Positions 50,746 through 59,473 are shown, counted from the first letter of the stretch. The stretch is DNA of 64,000 nucleotides from Streptomyces sp. NBC_01351 (GCF_036237315.1 NZ_CP108358.1:124001-188000), one strand, 5' to 3'. A program made the numbers and translations. Notes: generated from the sequence alone by a model not told the origin.

Positions 50746-52008
50746 TCAGTCCGTCAGCTTCATGGCCTGGCGGAACGAGAGCTTGCGGTCGGTCTGGAGG
50801 AGCGCCCGGCGGTACACCCGGCTGCTCACCCCGACGATGAACACCGCGGCGGCGATCGACAGGCCGAGCGCGGCGGCCGGCTCCCACCAGGAGGTCTCCC
50901 CCGCCAGGACGCGGGCCGGCATGGTGACGGTCGAGGTCAGCGGGATGAAGGAGAGGACCTCCCGGATCTCGCCGGACACGGTGACGCCGACGATGAACAC
51001 CAGCGCGGTGATCGCGTTGACCGGGGTCGTGGTGGACTGGATGTCCTCGCTCCGTGTGGCGAGCGCGCCCGCGGCGGCGAACAGGCAGGCCAGGACCGCG
51101 ATGCCGACGACGTAGAAGACGAGGAACCAGCCCAGGCCGGAGCTGATGTCGGCGAGGAAGTCCTGCTCGCCGGTGGCCAGCAGGCCGCCGATGCCGACCA
51201 GGCAGAACAGGGCCATCTGGGCGAGTGCCAGGAGGGTGGAGCCGACGATCTTGCCGACGAGCAGCGACCGCAGGGGCACGGAGCTGGCGATGAGCTCGAC
51301 GATGCGGTTCTGCTTCTCCTCCACGACGCTGGTCGCCAGCGCCGCACCGAGCAGGACGGCCGCCAGGTAGAAGAGGAAGCCGAAGAAGTACGTGGTCATC
51401 CGGACCGCGCCCTCGGGCGTCTCGTCGGCCGAGAGCAGGACGTGCTCGACGTCCGCCCCCTGGCTGAGGGCCCCCAAGCTGGTGCCCGCGGCCTGCGCGT
51501 TCCGGTCGAGGGCGTTCGCCTGCACGGCGGCGCCGATCCAGGTGGCGGCGATGTCGTTCTGCCCGGTGTCGCCGAGCAGCGCCCACCGGCCGTTCTCGAA
51601 GAGCAGCCCGGCCTCGGCCTCACCGGACCGTACGGTCTCGCGCACCTGGTCGGCGGACGACTCCTGCCGGACCGTGATCTCGACGTCCTGGTCCGCCCGG
51701 ACGGCCAGCTGCTCGGCCTGGCCGGCTATCCGGCCGGCCTCCTGGTCGGCCACCGCGACGGTGATCTTCCCCATCGAGTCGGCCAGGTAGAGCTGGAGTC
51801 CGATCGCGCCCACGATCAGGGCGAGGGTGACCAGCGTCGACAGCAGGAAGCCGCGGTTGGTGAGCTTCACCGAGATCTCGCGGGCGGCCACGATCCGCCA
51901 GGCGGCCGGGGTGGCCGTACGGGACGGGGGGCCGGAAGCCGCGGGGGTGCCCTTCGGCTCGGGCGCCGGCTCGGTCCGGGGTGCGGGGTTCGAAGTCACG
52001 GTGCTCAT
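50746..52008 (-). CDS. ABC-2 type permease (NatB-like)
   Basis: A 420-residue membrane protein: a Pro-rich cytosolic N-terminus, a TM at about 55-75, a large extracytoplasmic domain (80-205), and a cluster of five to six TM helices from about 207 onward (FLFYLAAVLLGAALATSVVE, LLALAQMALFCLVGIGGLLA). The EEKQNRIVELIASSVPLRSLL coupling element is typical of NatB/ABC-2 exporters. The start overlaps the ATPase stop (ATGA). It probably exports the mature peptide or gives immunity. Confidence 0.88.
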   Translation of the reverse strand: MSTVTSNPAPRTEPAPEPKGTPAASGPPSRTATPAAWRIVAAREISVKLTNRGFLLSTLVTLALIVGAIGLQLYLADSMGKITVAVADQEAGRIAGQAEQLAVRADQDVEITVRQESSADQVRETVRSGEAEAGLLFENGRWALLGDTGQNDIAATWIGAAVQANALDRNAQAAGTSLGALSQGADVEHVLLSADETPEGAVRMTTYFFGFLFYLAAVLLGAALATSVVEEKQNRIVELIASSVPLRSLLVGKIVGSTLLALAQMALFCLVGIGGLLATGEQDFLADISSGLGWFLVFYVVGIAVLACLFAAAGALATRSEDIQSTTTPVNAITALVFIVGVTVSGEIREVLSFIPLTSTVTMPARVLAGETSWWEPAAALGLSIAAAVFIVGVSSRVYRRALLQTDRKLSFRQAMKLTD

Positions 52009-52889
52009 GCGGAGGTCATCTCTCGGTAGACGTCGGCGATGCTGGGAACGAGGGGGGTGAAGGCGTGCACGGCTCCCCGGCTCAGGGCCTGCGCCAGGAG
52101 GGCGCCGGGATCGGCGTCGGCGGTCAGCTCGACGCGGGCTCCGTCGGGGAGTTCCTCGACGTCGGTCACGCCGGGGACGGTGCGGGCCCAGCCGGCCGGA
52201 GCGCCGGTGACGAGCTGGTACCGGGGCTTGTCGCGGTGGCGGAGCTCGTCCGCGGTGCCCTTGCCGACGACATGACCGGTGGCCATGATCACCAGGTCGT
52301 CGCAGAGCCGCTCGACCAGGTCGAGCTGGTGGGAGGAGAACAGCACCGGGGTGCCGGCGGCGGCGTACTCCCGCAGCAGCTCGGCCATCGTGTCGACCGC
52401 GTGCGGGTCGAGCCCGGAGAAGGGCTCGTCGAGGACGAGCAGTTTGGGGGAGCCGAGCAGGGCGGCCGCGATCTGCACGCGCTGCTGGTTGCCCAGGGAC
52501 AGGGACTCCAGCCGGGACTGGCTCTTCTCGGCGAGACCGAGGCGTTCGAGCAGTTCGAGGATGTGGCGGCGCGCGTCGGCCGTGTTCTGGCCGCGCAGCC
52601 GGGCCAGATAGACGAGCTGGCTGAGGACGGTCTGCTTCGGGTAGAGGCCCCGCTCCTCCGGCATGTAGCCGAAGTCCCTGCGGTCGGCGGCCGTGACGGG
52701 GGCGCCCTGCCAGCGTATCTCGCCGCCGTTCGAGGCCAGTACGCCCATGATCATGCGCATGGTGGTGGTCTTGCCCGCACCGTTTCCACCGACGAACCCG
52801 GTCAACCGGCCTGCGGACACTCGGAAGGACACCTGATCGACGGCGCGGTGACTACCGAAGTCGCGTACGAGTTCTTCCAGTTCCAGCAT
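52005..52889 (-). CDS. ABC transporter ATP-binding protein
   Basis: A 294-residue ATPase: Walker A GGNGAGKTT (about 35), signature SLGNQQRVQIAAALL, Walker B LLVLDEPFSGLDPHA, H-loop SSHQL. C-terminal domain of about 75 residues as in NatA. Coupled to the permease gene. With it, forms an exporter for the RiPP products. Confidence 0.92.
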   Translation of the reverse strand: MLELEELVRDFGSHRAVDQVSFRVSAGRLTGFVGGNGAGKTTTMRMIMGVLASNGGEIRWQGAPVTAADRRDFGYMPEERGLYPKQTVLSQLVYLARLRGQNTADARRHILELLERLGLAEKSQSRLESLSLGNQQRVQIAAALLGSPKLLVLDEPFSGLDPHAVDTMAELLREYAAAGTPVLFSSHQLDLVERLCDDLVIMATGHVVGKGTADELRHRDKPRYQLVTGAPAGWARTVPGVTDVEELPDGARVELTADADPGALLAQALSRGAVHAFTPLVPSIADVYREMTSA

Positions 52890-52958
52890 CTCTGTCTTCT
52901 CTCAGTTCGGTTGCTCAGTGGTTCGGGTGGGGGGTTGGAGCGGGCGGGCACCGGTGGG

Positions 52959-54233
52959 TCAGGGCAGCGGGTGGGCAGCCGCTTCCCGTGGGTCGTCCAG
53001 GCGGGCGGGGCAGCCGGTACGCTCGGCCGCCGACGCCAGCCGGGGCAGGTGCCAGCTCCACAGGTGGGTCTCGTCCATCCGCAGGTTCTGGTAGCCGGGG
53101 GCCACCACCTTGACGACGTGCCAGCCCATCGAGGCGACGGCCGGCGGAAGGCGCGGGGTCAGGTCGACGGCGAGGAGGCCCGCGCCGTCGGCGGTCAGGG
53201 CCCGCAGGATCTCCTGCGCCCCCAGGTCCCGCGCGGGCGAGGGAGCCGGGAGCGTGTCCGGCTCCCGGAAGCCCTCGACCCAGTCGCGCACGCTCTCGTA
53301 GGCGGCGCCGGTCAGCATGTGGCAGAGCCGGTCGTGCTCCGTGACGACCGTGCCGAGGTGGCCGGTCTCGCCCTGGGCGCGCAGCGCCCGCAGCGCAGCC
53401 CGTACCTGCCACGCCTCCTGGAACGCCTTGGCGGCGGCCTCGGCCGGCCGGGTCGACGCCTTCATTCCGACGGAGGCGAGCGCGCCCGGACCCTCCGGGT
53501 CGATCAGGAAGGCGGTCATGCACCAGAGGCCGGGTACGGCGGTGGGGATGCGGGCGAGCACCGGGGTGAGCCCCTGCGCGCGGGCCCGCTGCCACATGGC
53601 CCGCAGTCCGGTGTCGGCGGGCGCCGGGGTGTACGTCGGCAGGCGCAGCTGCCGGCCCCAGGCGACGGTGAGGGCGTCCCGCTCCGTCACCTCGATCATC
53701 GCCGCGGCGAGAGCGGTCCCGTGGCTCGCGCCGGCCGCGGCCCCGGACGGGCTCGGGTCGAACAGGTCGGCCCGGCGGGCGGGCCAGTCGACGAGGTCCG
53801 CGGGGACGAGGACGGGGGCGTCCGTGTCCAGGTCGCGGGCCTCGTACCAGGCCAGGACGGCCGTCTCGGCGTCCGGGTGCGACAGGGCGTGCCCCGGGTG
53901 GTGCGCGTACAGCGTCGTGCCGTCGAGGTCGGCCGCGGCGGCGAGGCGGGCGGGGTGGGCGGCCGAGGGATGCAGGGCGCGCCGCTCGACGGCCTCGCCC
54001 GCCCCGCGCAGCAGGGCGTCGATGCGGGAGGTGCCGCTGGCCCCGGCGAACCGGGCGGAGAGCGGGAGGTCCGGGAGCGCGGAACCCGCGGGGCCCGTGA
54101 TGCCCTCGAACCCCTCCACCGGCTGGAGTTCGACCGCGCTGCTCCACAGCGGATCGCCGTCGTGCGGCGGCGTCAGCGCGTACTGCAGGGCGATGCCCGA
54201 GGCGGGGGCGAGGGTGGTCGGGACGTCGATCAC
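52959..54233 (-). CDS. YcaO-family RiPP cyclodehydratase-like protein
   Basis: A 424-residue YcaO. ATP/Mg-binding helices are recognisable: SGTSRIDALLRGAGEAVERR (about 66-85) and SHGTALAAAMIEVTERDALT (about 189-208). The C-terminus ends HPLP, echoing the Pro-rich tail that completes the active site of azoline-forming members. YcaO enzymes use ATP to turn backbone amides into azolines, thioamides or amidines. No TfuA or discrete E1-like partner is seen. The precursors have no Cys, so an azoline would have to come from Ser or Thr. The start overlaps the LanKC stop (ATGA), so it belongs to the RiPP operon. Confidence 0.88.
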   Translation of the reverse strand: MIDVPTTLAPASGIALQYALTPPHDGDPLWSSAVELQPVEGFEGITGPAGSALPDLPLSARFAGASGTSRIDALLRGAGEAVERRALHPSAAHPARLAAAADLDGTTLYAHHPGHALSHPDAETAVLAWYEARDLDTDAPVLVPADLVDWPARRADLFDPSPSGAAAGASHGTALAAAMIEVTERDALTVAWGRQLRLPTYTPAPADTGLRAMWQRARAQGLTPVLARIPTAVPGLWCMTAFLIDPEGPGALASVGMKASTRPAEAAAKAFQEAWQVRAALRALRAQGETGHLGTVVTEHDRLCHMLTGAAYESVRDWVEGFREPDTLPAPSPARDLGAQEILRALTADGAGLLAVDLTPRLPPAVASMGWHVVKVVAPGYQNLRMDETHLWSWHLPRLASAAERTGCPARLDDPREAAAHPLP

Positions 54234-56740
54234 CGTCGTGCCTCGGAGACGGCGGGGGCGAGGAAGGACAGGGCCGGGGCGTCGTCCCGCAGGGCGGCGA
54301 GGGCGAGGAGGACACCCGCCGAACCGGTGCCCAGGTCCGTGGAGAGGCGGTAGCCGTAGTTGCCGAGGAAGTCGACGCGGCCGGGTTCGGCGGCGAGAGC
54401 CTCCCAGCCGAGGGCTTCGAGGTGGAAGCGCAGGACATCCTGCTCGGTCTCGCTGCCGCCGTCCTCAAGGGCCAGGATCTCGCCGGAACGGCCGTGCAGG
54501 AGGCCGCACGAGGTGGAGTATCCGCCGCGCCGCAGGGTCACCAGCCGGCTCACGGCGGACTGGATCCGCTGGTCGTCGGGGGTGTGCCGCAGGACGGCGC
54601 GCAGGGCGAGCACGATGCCGGCGGAGCCCTCGAGCCCGGTGGCGAGGAAACGGTCGTCGAAGTCGGCGCCCTCGATGACCTCCAGTTCGGCGTGGAGTTC
54701 GGCCACGGCCCGCTCCAGCAGCTCGGTGCGTCCGGTGTGTTCGTGCAGGCGCAGCAGGAAGAGGGCTCGGCCGCAGCGTCCGTGCAGCAGTCCGACGCGC
54801 TGGGGCGCCGGGGTGTCGGACAGCCTGTCGGCGAGTTCGAGGGCCTGGCGCAGGCGCCGGTCGTCGCCCCTGCGGGCGGCCAGGTGCAGTGCGGTCAGTC
54901 CGAGGCCCGAGAGGCCGGTGGCCAGCGTCGATCCGACGTTGGCGTCGCATCCGGCGAAGGCCCGGTCCATGACCGCGTCGGCCGCGTCGGGGCGGCCGAG
55001 CTCCTCCAGGGTGTAGGCGACGCCGGCGAGGCCGGTGAGGAAGCCCGGGCCGTCGCCGTTGATCTGCTCGGCCTGGCCGAGCAGCCACTGGACGTGCTCG
55101 GCGGGCACCTCGGCACCGGCCCGGTGGAGGGCCCAGAGCACACCGGCCGCCCCGTACGCGAAGGTCACGCCTCCGTCGGCGACGATGAACTGCGAGACGT
55201 CGCCCGGGTAGAGACGGTCGGTCCGCTCGGGTGTGGCCGCCTGGATGATGGAGTCGGCCATCTCCGTGATCAGGTCCCCGGTGTCCGCGCCGGCGGCGGG
55301 CCAGGACACGCCGTACGCCGTCTTCGCGCCCAGCACGTCTTCGCCGAGGCCGCGTTCGATCCGGCGGACGAAGGACTCGGGGAGGGGGAAGTCCCGGACG
55401 GCCGCGTCAATCAGGGTGCGGATCTTCTCGGTGCCCCACGGCACGACGTGCGGCATGGGGACGAACATGGTCAGCCGGAGCACGTCGAGCGCGAACAGGT
55501 CGACGGCGGGGCCCCGGAGGTGGTCGGGGGCCCGGAAGCCGAGGGAGCCCATGGCTTGCGCGCGCATCTCCTCGGCGGGGGTGGCGGTCTCCATGTCGAT
55601 GAAGGCGACGGTGTCGTCGGGGCGGACCAGGACGTTGCCCGGGTGCAGGTCGCCGAAGACCACACCGCGCTCGTGCATGGCGGCCACGCCTTCGGCGATC
55701 TGGCCGAGGATGTGCAGCGCCCAGGCTGTGTACTGCGCCCGGGCGTGGGCCGTGTTGTCGGTGGTGCCGTAGGGGTGGCGGAGGCGTACGAGATCGGTGA
55801 GGGGGGTGCCGTCGACGTAGTCGCGGGCCAGGAAGAGGTGTTCGTTCCCCCTGCGCACGTCCCTCAGGGCGGGGACGGCCGCGAGACCGGAGAGCCGGGA
55901 CAGCGCCCAGTGCTCACGCTCGAGGCGGGTGACGGCGTCTTCCCCGGCCGCGTCGAGGCCGGCGAGCGGGCGGGCTTCCTTGAGCAGGATCTCGGTCCCG
56001 TCACGCTTGTCGACGGCCCGGTAGACACCGCCCCCGTTGGAGAAGTGCAGGGCCTTGTAGACGCGGAAGGGGAAGTCGGCGAGGGTGCGCCCGCGGCGCT
56101 CGGCGGCCGCCTCCTCCAGGAAGGGAGGGAGGGTGACCCAGGCGGGGGGACGGAAGCCGGGACGCCGCTCATCGGGGACGAGTTCCCCGTTCGGTGCGGT
56201 GATCGCGGGTACCAGGGTGCCGTCCTTGAGCCGGGCGTTCTTCAGCACGAAACCACCGTAACGCACGTACAACGGGCCTTGCTTCCAGCGCAGATCGCTC
56301 AGCACGGAGGGTGCCGGGGTCCCTCCGACCAGGGCGTCCAGGTCGTCCAGGGTCTCCCGCAGGGCCGTCTCGTCGACCGGGTAGATGGTGATGAACTTCC
56401 CGCTGGCGGTGCGGTCGCCGTACTTGCTGCCGCGTCGGCTGAGCGTTTCCGCGTCGGAGATGTACTTGAACATCAGCCCGTGCTCGACGCAGTACGGGGC
56501 GACGGCGTCGAGGAGTTCGGCGGCGTTGTCGGGGGAGGCCGCGACGTGGATCTTCCAGCCCTGGTCGGGGGTGTGGGAGTCGGGCGGGAGGCAGACGGTC
56601 CACTCCCGTCCTCGGGTGGCGGTCCAGCCCTCGGGCAGGGTCCGTCCCTCGTGGAAGTCCGCGCCGACGGATTCGGCGGCGGGGGCGTCGTAGAACAGCG
56701 AGTCCGCGCGGCAGAAGTTGATGAACCGGGTGTCGAGCAC
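54230..56740 (-). CDS. class III lanthipeptide synthetase (LanKC)
   Basis: An 836-residue trifunctional enzyme. Residues 1-210 are the phospho-Ser/Thr lyase domain (SKYGDRTASGKF at 106-116). Residues about 220-490 are a Ser/Thr-kinase domain with FGDLHPGNVLV (362-372) and FIDMET (380-385). Residues 520-836 are a LanC-like cyclase domain (GLLHGRCGRALFLL, CGLLHGRSGEIL) in which I see no Cys-His zinc pair, as expected of class III. It phosphorylates and eliminates Ser/Thr to Dha/Dhb; with Cys-free precursors, lanthionine or labionin rings cannot form, so dehydration may be the end point. Coupled to the YcaO gene and 13 bp after the M50 protease gene. Confidence 0.93.
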   Translation of the reverse strand: MLDTRFINFCRADSLFYDAPAAESVGADFHEGRTLPEGWTATRGREWTVCLPPDSHTPDQGWKIHVAASPDNAAELLDAVAPYCVEHGLMFKYISDAETLSRRGSKYGDRTASGKFITIYPVDETALRETLDDLDALVGGTPAPSVLSDLRWKQGPLYVRYGGFVLKNARLKDGTLVPAITAPNGELVPDERRPGFRPPAWVTLPPFLEEAAAERRGRTLADFPFRVYKALHFSNGGGVYRAVDKRDGTEILLKEARPLAGLDAAGEDAVTRLEREHWALSRLSGLAAVPALRDVRRGNEHLFLARDYVDGTPLTDLVRLRHPYGTTDNTAHARAQYTAWALHILGQIAEGVAAMHERGVVFGDLHPGNVLVRPDDTVAFIDMETATPAEEMRAQAMGSLGFRAPDHLRGPAVDLFALDVLRLTMFVPMPHVVPWGTEKIRTLIDAAVRDFPLPESFVRRIERGLGEDVLGAKTAYGVSWPAAGADTGDLITEMADSIIQAATPERTDRLYPGDVSQFIVADGGVTFAYGAAGVLWALHRAGAEVPAEHVQWLLGQAEQINGDGPGFLTGLAGVAYTLEELGRPDAADAVMDRAFAGCDANVGSTLATGLSGLGLTALHLAARRGDDRRLRQALELADRLSDTPAPQRVGLLHGRCGRALFLLRLHEHTGRTELLERAVAELHAELEVIEGADFDDRFLATGLEGSAGIVLALRAVLRHTPDDQRIQSAVSRLVTLRRGGYSTSCGLLHGRSGEILALEDGGSETEQDVLRFHLEALGWEALAAEPGRVDFLGNYGYRLSTDLGTGSAGVLLALAALRDDAPALSFLAPAVSEARR

Positions 56741-56753
56741 GGTGTCTCCAGGG

Positions 56754-58409
56754 TCAGAAGGGCAGGAACGGAAGCACGTAGGTGCGGTGGAGGGACTTCC
56801 ACAGGGGCACGCTGCCCAGATCGACCTCGGCGGTGCCGGTGGCCGGCGTGGGGGTGCGGTCGAGGTCCAGCGGGAAGCCCAGCGAGTCCATGCCCACGGC
56901 GCTTCCCAGGTCGACGGGGAAGTAGGTGGAGACCGGGACTTCGGTCTCGGAGGCCGGTGCGGATCCCACTCGGGCGGTGGCGACGGTGTCGTGCAGCACC
57001 AGGCCGTTCGTCTTCAGCGTCACCTGCTGGCCGGCGCGTACGAGCTCGGCGGAGGAGCCCTGCGGCAGGACGAGCCGGGTGCCGGAGGCGTCGGTGACGT
57101 AGGCCGCGGCCACCGTCTGATGGGTCGGCAGGAACAGCGCGGCGCATCCGGCGGCGGCCAGCACCGCGCAGACGGCTGCGACCCGGACCCGGTGGACTCC
57201 GGCGGCCTTCACCTCGGCGGAGAGCCGCAGGGCGCCGCGGATCAGCATCCACGCGATGTACATGAGGCCGGAGGCGGCCAGGAAGAGTCCGACCCAGCCG
57301 ACCCGCTGGAGGGTGCCGAGCCAGGTCTGGAGGGCGGTGCTCAGGAAGTACACGGGGAAGGCGAGGCAGGCGAAGCCATACGCGACGGTCCAACGGGTGG
57401 GCAGTTCACGCTTGTACGTGCCGCCGAACAGGATCCGGGCGAGCGTGCGGCGGGCGTCGGCCATGGCGCGGTCGCGGAGGTAGGGGACGTCCACGTGGCT
57501 CATCAGGGCGATGTAGCCGTCGAGCTTGATGAACGGCGTCAGGTTCAGCAGGGCCGTTCCGTAGCTGGTGACCGCGAAGAAGAGCAGGCAGGTCTTGGCG
57601 GTGCCGTCCTCGAGGGTCCAGGCCACGAGGGCCGAAGCGGCCGCGAGGGACGTCTGGACCGCGGGCCCGGCGAGGGCCGTGTGGACCCGCTGCCGGCGGT
57701 CCGGGAGGCGCCAGGCGTCCGAGACGTCGCAGAAGAACGCCGGCATCAGGTAGAAGAGCATGACGCCGATGCGCGAGGGGCGGCCCCCGTAACGGATGAG
57801 GACGGCGGCGTGGCCCAGCTCGTGGATGGAGACGCCGATCAGCAGCGCGAGGAGCACTCCGGTGAAGGAGACCGCGGAAAGCGGGCTGTTCAGCGTCACC
57901 TGGACCGCGTCCCGCTGGGCGACGAGCGCGACGACACCGAGCAGAACGCACAGCATCCCGGCCGCCACCACCCCCCGGGAGAAGAGACGGGCGAACACCG
58001 GGCGCAGGGCCTGCATCGTGCGCCCCGGCCGCAGCACCGTGAGCTGGAGCGTCATCGGGGGGACGATCTGGAAGCGGGGGGCGACGGTGGGCGCGGGGGT
58101 CTCGCCGTCGTCGAGCATCTTGAGGGAGTCGAGCCGCGAGATCGCACTGCTCACCCGCTCGGCGCTCCAGGCGCCGCCCAGCCGGGCGGCGAGGGCCTCG
58201 TGGTCGCGTTCCCCGTCGAGCTCCCGGACCAGGTCCGCGACGTGCTCGGTGATCCGTACGTAGCGGGCACCGTGCTGGAGGACCCAGTTGCCCTGCCCGT
58301 CGGTGGGCGAGTGGACCTCGGCGCTCGGGGCGAGGCGGGGGCGGCACGCGTGGTCCGGGATGGTGGGTGGCGGGGGGCTCATGACAGCGCTCACTGGCGT
58401 TTCCTTCAC
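56754..58409 (-). CDS. M50-family intramembrane metalloprotease with PqqD-like N-terminus
   Basis: A 551-residue protein. Residues about 40-102 resemble a PqqD-type peptide-recognition domain (VLQHGARYVRITEHVADLVR, ISRLDSLKMLDDG). Then come TM helices with the zinc motif HELGH at 196-200 and the third-ligand motif LDG at 296-298, so it is a site-2-protease-like enzyme; the C-terminal 130 residues look extracytoplasmic. Daptide loci encode such a protease, thought to cut the leader. The start is uncertain: GTG 58409, GTG 58394 (AAGGAA 6 bp upstream) and ATG 58382 are all possible. A large hairpin (58449-58485) lies just upstream. Confidence 0.85.
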   Translation of the reverse strand: MKETPVSAVMSPPPPTIPDHACRPRLAPSAEVHSPTDGQGNWVLQHGARYVRITEHVADLVRELDGERDHEALAARLGGAWSAERVSSAISRLDSLKMLDDGETPAPTVAPRFQIVPPMTLQLTVLRPGRTMQALRPVFARLFSRGVVAAGMLCVLLGVVALVAQRDAVQVTLNSPLSAVSFTGVLLALLIGVSIHELGHAAVLIRYGGRPSRIGVMLFYLMPAFFCDVSDAWRLPDRRQRVHTALAGPAVQTSLAAASALVAWTLEDGTAKTCLLFFAVTSYGTALLNLTPFIKLDGYIALMSHVDVPYLRDRAMADARRTLARILFGGTYKRELPTRWTVAYGFACLAFPVYFLSTALQTWLGTLQRVGWVGLFLAASGLMYIAWMLIRGALRLSAEVKAAGVHRVRVAAVCAVLAAAGCAALFLPTHQTVAAAYVTDASGTRLVLPQGSSAELVRAGQQVTLKTNGLVLHDTVATARVGSAPASETEVPVSTYFPVDLGSAVGMDSLGFPLDLDRTPTPATGTAEVDLGSVPLWKSLHRTYVLPFLPF

Positions 58410-58448
58410 GGGACGGCTTCGGGGAGGGGGAGAACGCGCGGCGCCCTT

Positions 58449-58485
58449 GCGGTGGTCCGGCCGGCCGGGCCGGCCGGACCACCGC
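58449..58485. terminator. 18-bp perfect hairpin between precursor and processing genes
   Basis: The arms 58449-58466 and 58468-58485 are perfect reverse complements (GCGGTGGTCCGGCC... and ...GGCCGGACCACCGC) around one central G. It sits 95 bp after the last precursor gene. Partial termination here would give more precursor mRNA than enzyme mRNA. Confidence 0.8.
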
Positions 58486-58579
58486 AGATCCTCGGTGTCA
58501 CCCGAGTGGGGTTCCGAGGTGCGGAGGGGAGTCGGCTACTGCGTCTCCCGCCGCGTCAGTGCGCTCGCCGGTGTCGCTC

Positions 58580-58732
58580 TCAGGTGAGCGTGATGGAGGT
58601 GGCGACGGAGGCGCTGATGCCGACGCCGATGGAGACACCGGTCCAGAAGCCGGGGGCTTCCAGGGTCTCCAGCTCCTGCATCTCCAGCTCGACGAGCTCG
58701 GCGTTCTCGATGGTCTTCAGGTTCTCAGCCAT
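58580..58732 (-). CDS. daptide-type precursor peptide 4 (last in operon)
   Basis: 50 residues. Leader: MAENLKTIENAELVELEMQE then LETLEAPG. Core region: FWTGVSIGVGISASVATS ending ITLT. It has no Cys, and Ser and Thr make up about a third of the core. The C-terminal Thr is the residue that daptide enzymes decarboxylate and aminate. ATG at 58732 follows AAAGGAAAACCGAC. The leader differs most from the duplicated pair, so this is the most diverged close relative of precursors 2 and 3. Confidence 0.9.
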   Translation of the reverse strand: MAENLKTIENAELVELEMQELETLEAPGFWTGVSIGVGISASVATSITLT

Positions 58733-58791
58733 GTCGGTTTTCCTTTCAGAGGTGTTCTTGTGGTTGGTGTGAGTGGTGCGGGTGGTACGGA

Positions 58792-58947
58792 TCAGGTCAG
58801 GGAGACCGCGACCGAGATGCCGACCGAGACGCCGGTGGAGAAGGCGACGCTCCAGGTGCCCCAGCCCGGGGCCTCCAGGGCCTCCAGCTCCTGCATCTCC
58901 AGCTCGACGAGCTCGGGCTTCTCGAAGGTGTCCAGGTTCTCGCTCAT
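58792..58947 (-). CDS. daptide-type precursor peptide 3
   Basis: 51 residues. Leader MSENLDTFEKPELVELEMQE then LEALEAPG; core GWGTWSVAFSTGVSVGIS ending VAVSLT. It is Cys-free and ends in Leu-Thr. Nearly identical to the next precursor upstream (59007-59156) except for residue 2 and the last nine residues or so, so it arose by recent tandem duplication. ATG at 58947 follows GAGAGGAAATGAC. Confidence 0.92.
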   Translation of the reverse strand: MSENLDTFEKPELVELEMQELEALEAPGWGTWSVAFSTGVSVGISVAVSLT

Positions 58948-58979
58948 GTCATTTCCTCTCTCGGCTGTGCGACGGATGT
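58821..58979. repeat. tandem-duplicated precursor unit, copy 1
   Basis: About 159 bp covering most of the precursor gene and its leader, matching 59030-59188 at a 209-bp offset with only a few mismatches. Confidence 0.9.
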
Positions 58980-59006
58980 CGTGGGGTGACGGTGGTACTG
59001 GGCGGA

Positions 59007-59156
59007 TCAGGTCAGCGTGATCGAGACGCCGACCGAGACGCCGGTGGAGAAGGCGACGCTCCAGGTGCCCCAGCCCGGGGCCTCCAGGGCCTCCAGCTCC
59101 TGCATCTCCAGCTCGACGAGCTCGGGCTTCTCGAAGGTGTCCAGGTTCTCGTTCAT
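59007..59156 (-). CDS. daptide-type precursor peptide 2
   Basis: 49 residues. Leader MNENLDTFEKPELVELEMQE then LEALEAPG; core GWGTWSVAFSTGVSVG ending VSITLT. It is Cys-free with a C-terminal Thr. The acidic/Leu motif PELVELEMQELE is amphipathic, like class III lanthipeptide leaders (L-L-x-L-Q type) and daptide leaders, so both LanKC and the daptide recognition protein could bind it. Confidence 0.92.
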   Translation of the reverse strand: MNENLDTFEKPELVELEMQELEALEAPGWGTWSVAFSTGVSVGVSITLT

Positions 59157-59188
59157 GTCATTGCCTCTCTCGGCTGTGCGACGGATGT
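59030..59188. repeat. tandem-duplicated precursor unit, copy 2
   Basis: Partner of 58821-58979. The untranslated leader (for example CTCTCTCGGCTGTGCGACGG) is duplicated too. Confidence 0.9.
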
Positions 59189-59317
59189 GCTGGTACGGAT
59201 CGGGGTTCCCCCGGCTGCCGCGCGGCCCACGGGGGCGGGGCGGGGCGGCAGCCGTCGGGGGTGTCCGGCCGTGCGCGGGGCACGGCGCGGTGGACCGGGC
59301 GGCCGGAGCCGGCTCGA

Positions 59318-59473
59318 TCAGGTGAGGCTCCAGGCGACGGAGACGATCGAGATGCCGACGCTGACGCCGACGCTGGTGGCCCAGCCCGGGGCCTGTACGG
59401 GCTCCAGCTCCTGCATCTCCAGCTCGGTGCCGAGCTCCTGCAGCTCCTGCTCGACCAGGTTGTGCTTCGCCAT
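59318..59473 (-). CDS. daptide-type precursor peptide 1
   Basis: 51 residues. Leader MAKHNLVEQELQELGTELEM then QELEPVQAPG; core WATSVGVSVGISIVSVAW ending SLT. It is Cys-free with a C-terminal Thr. Its N-terminal half differs from the other three, but MQELE...APGW is kept, marking the likely recognition and cleavage region. ATG at 59473 follows AGAGGAGAACGTC. First precursor in the operon, after the modification genes. Confidence 0.9.
   Translation of the reverse strand: MAKHNLVEQELQELGTELEMQELEPVQAPGWATSVGVSVGISIVSVAWSLT

Noticed and set aside
54422..57097. An 891-codon plus-strand open frame opposite LanKC
   Set aside because: Antisense shadow of LanKC and the M50 protease; composition is biased and no motif is present.
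58441..58500. CRISPR-like or transposon end because of the perfect palindrome
   Set aside because: It is a single palindrome with no spaced repeats, target duplication or transposase; a terminator or attenuator explains it.
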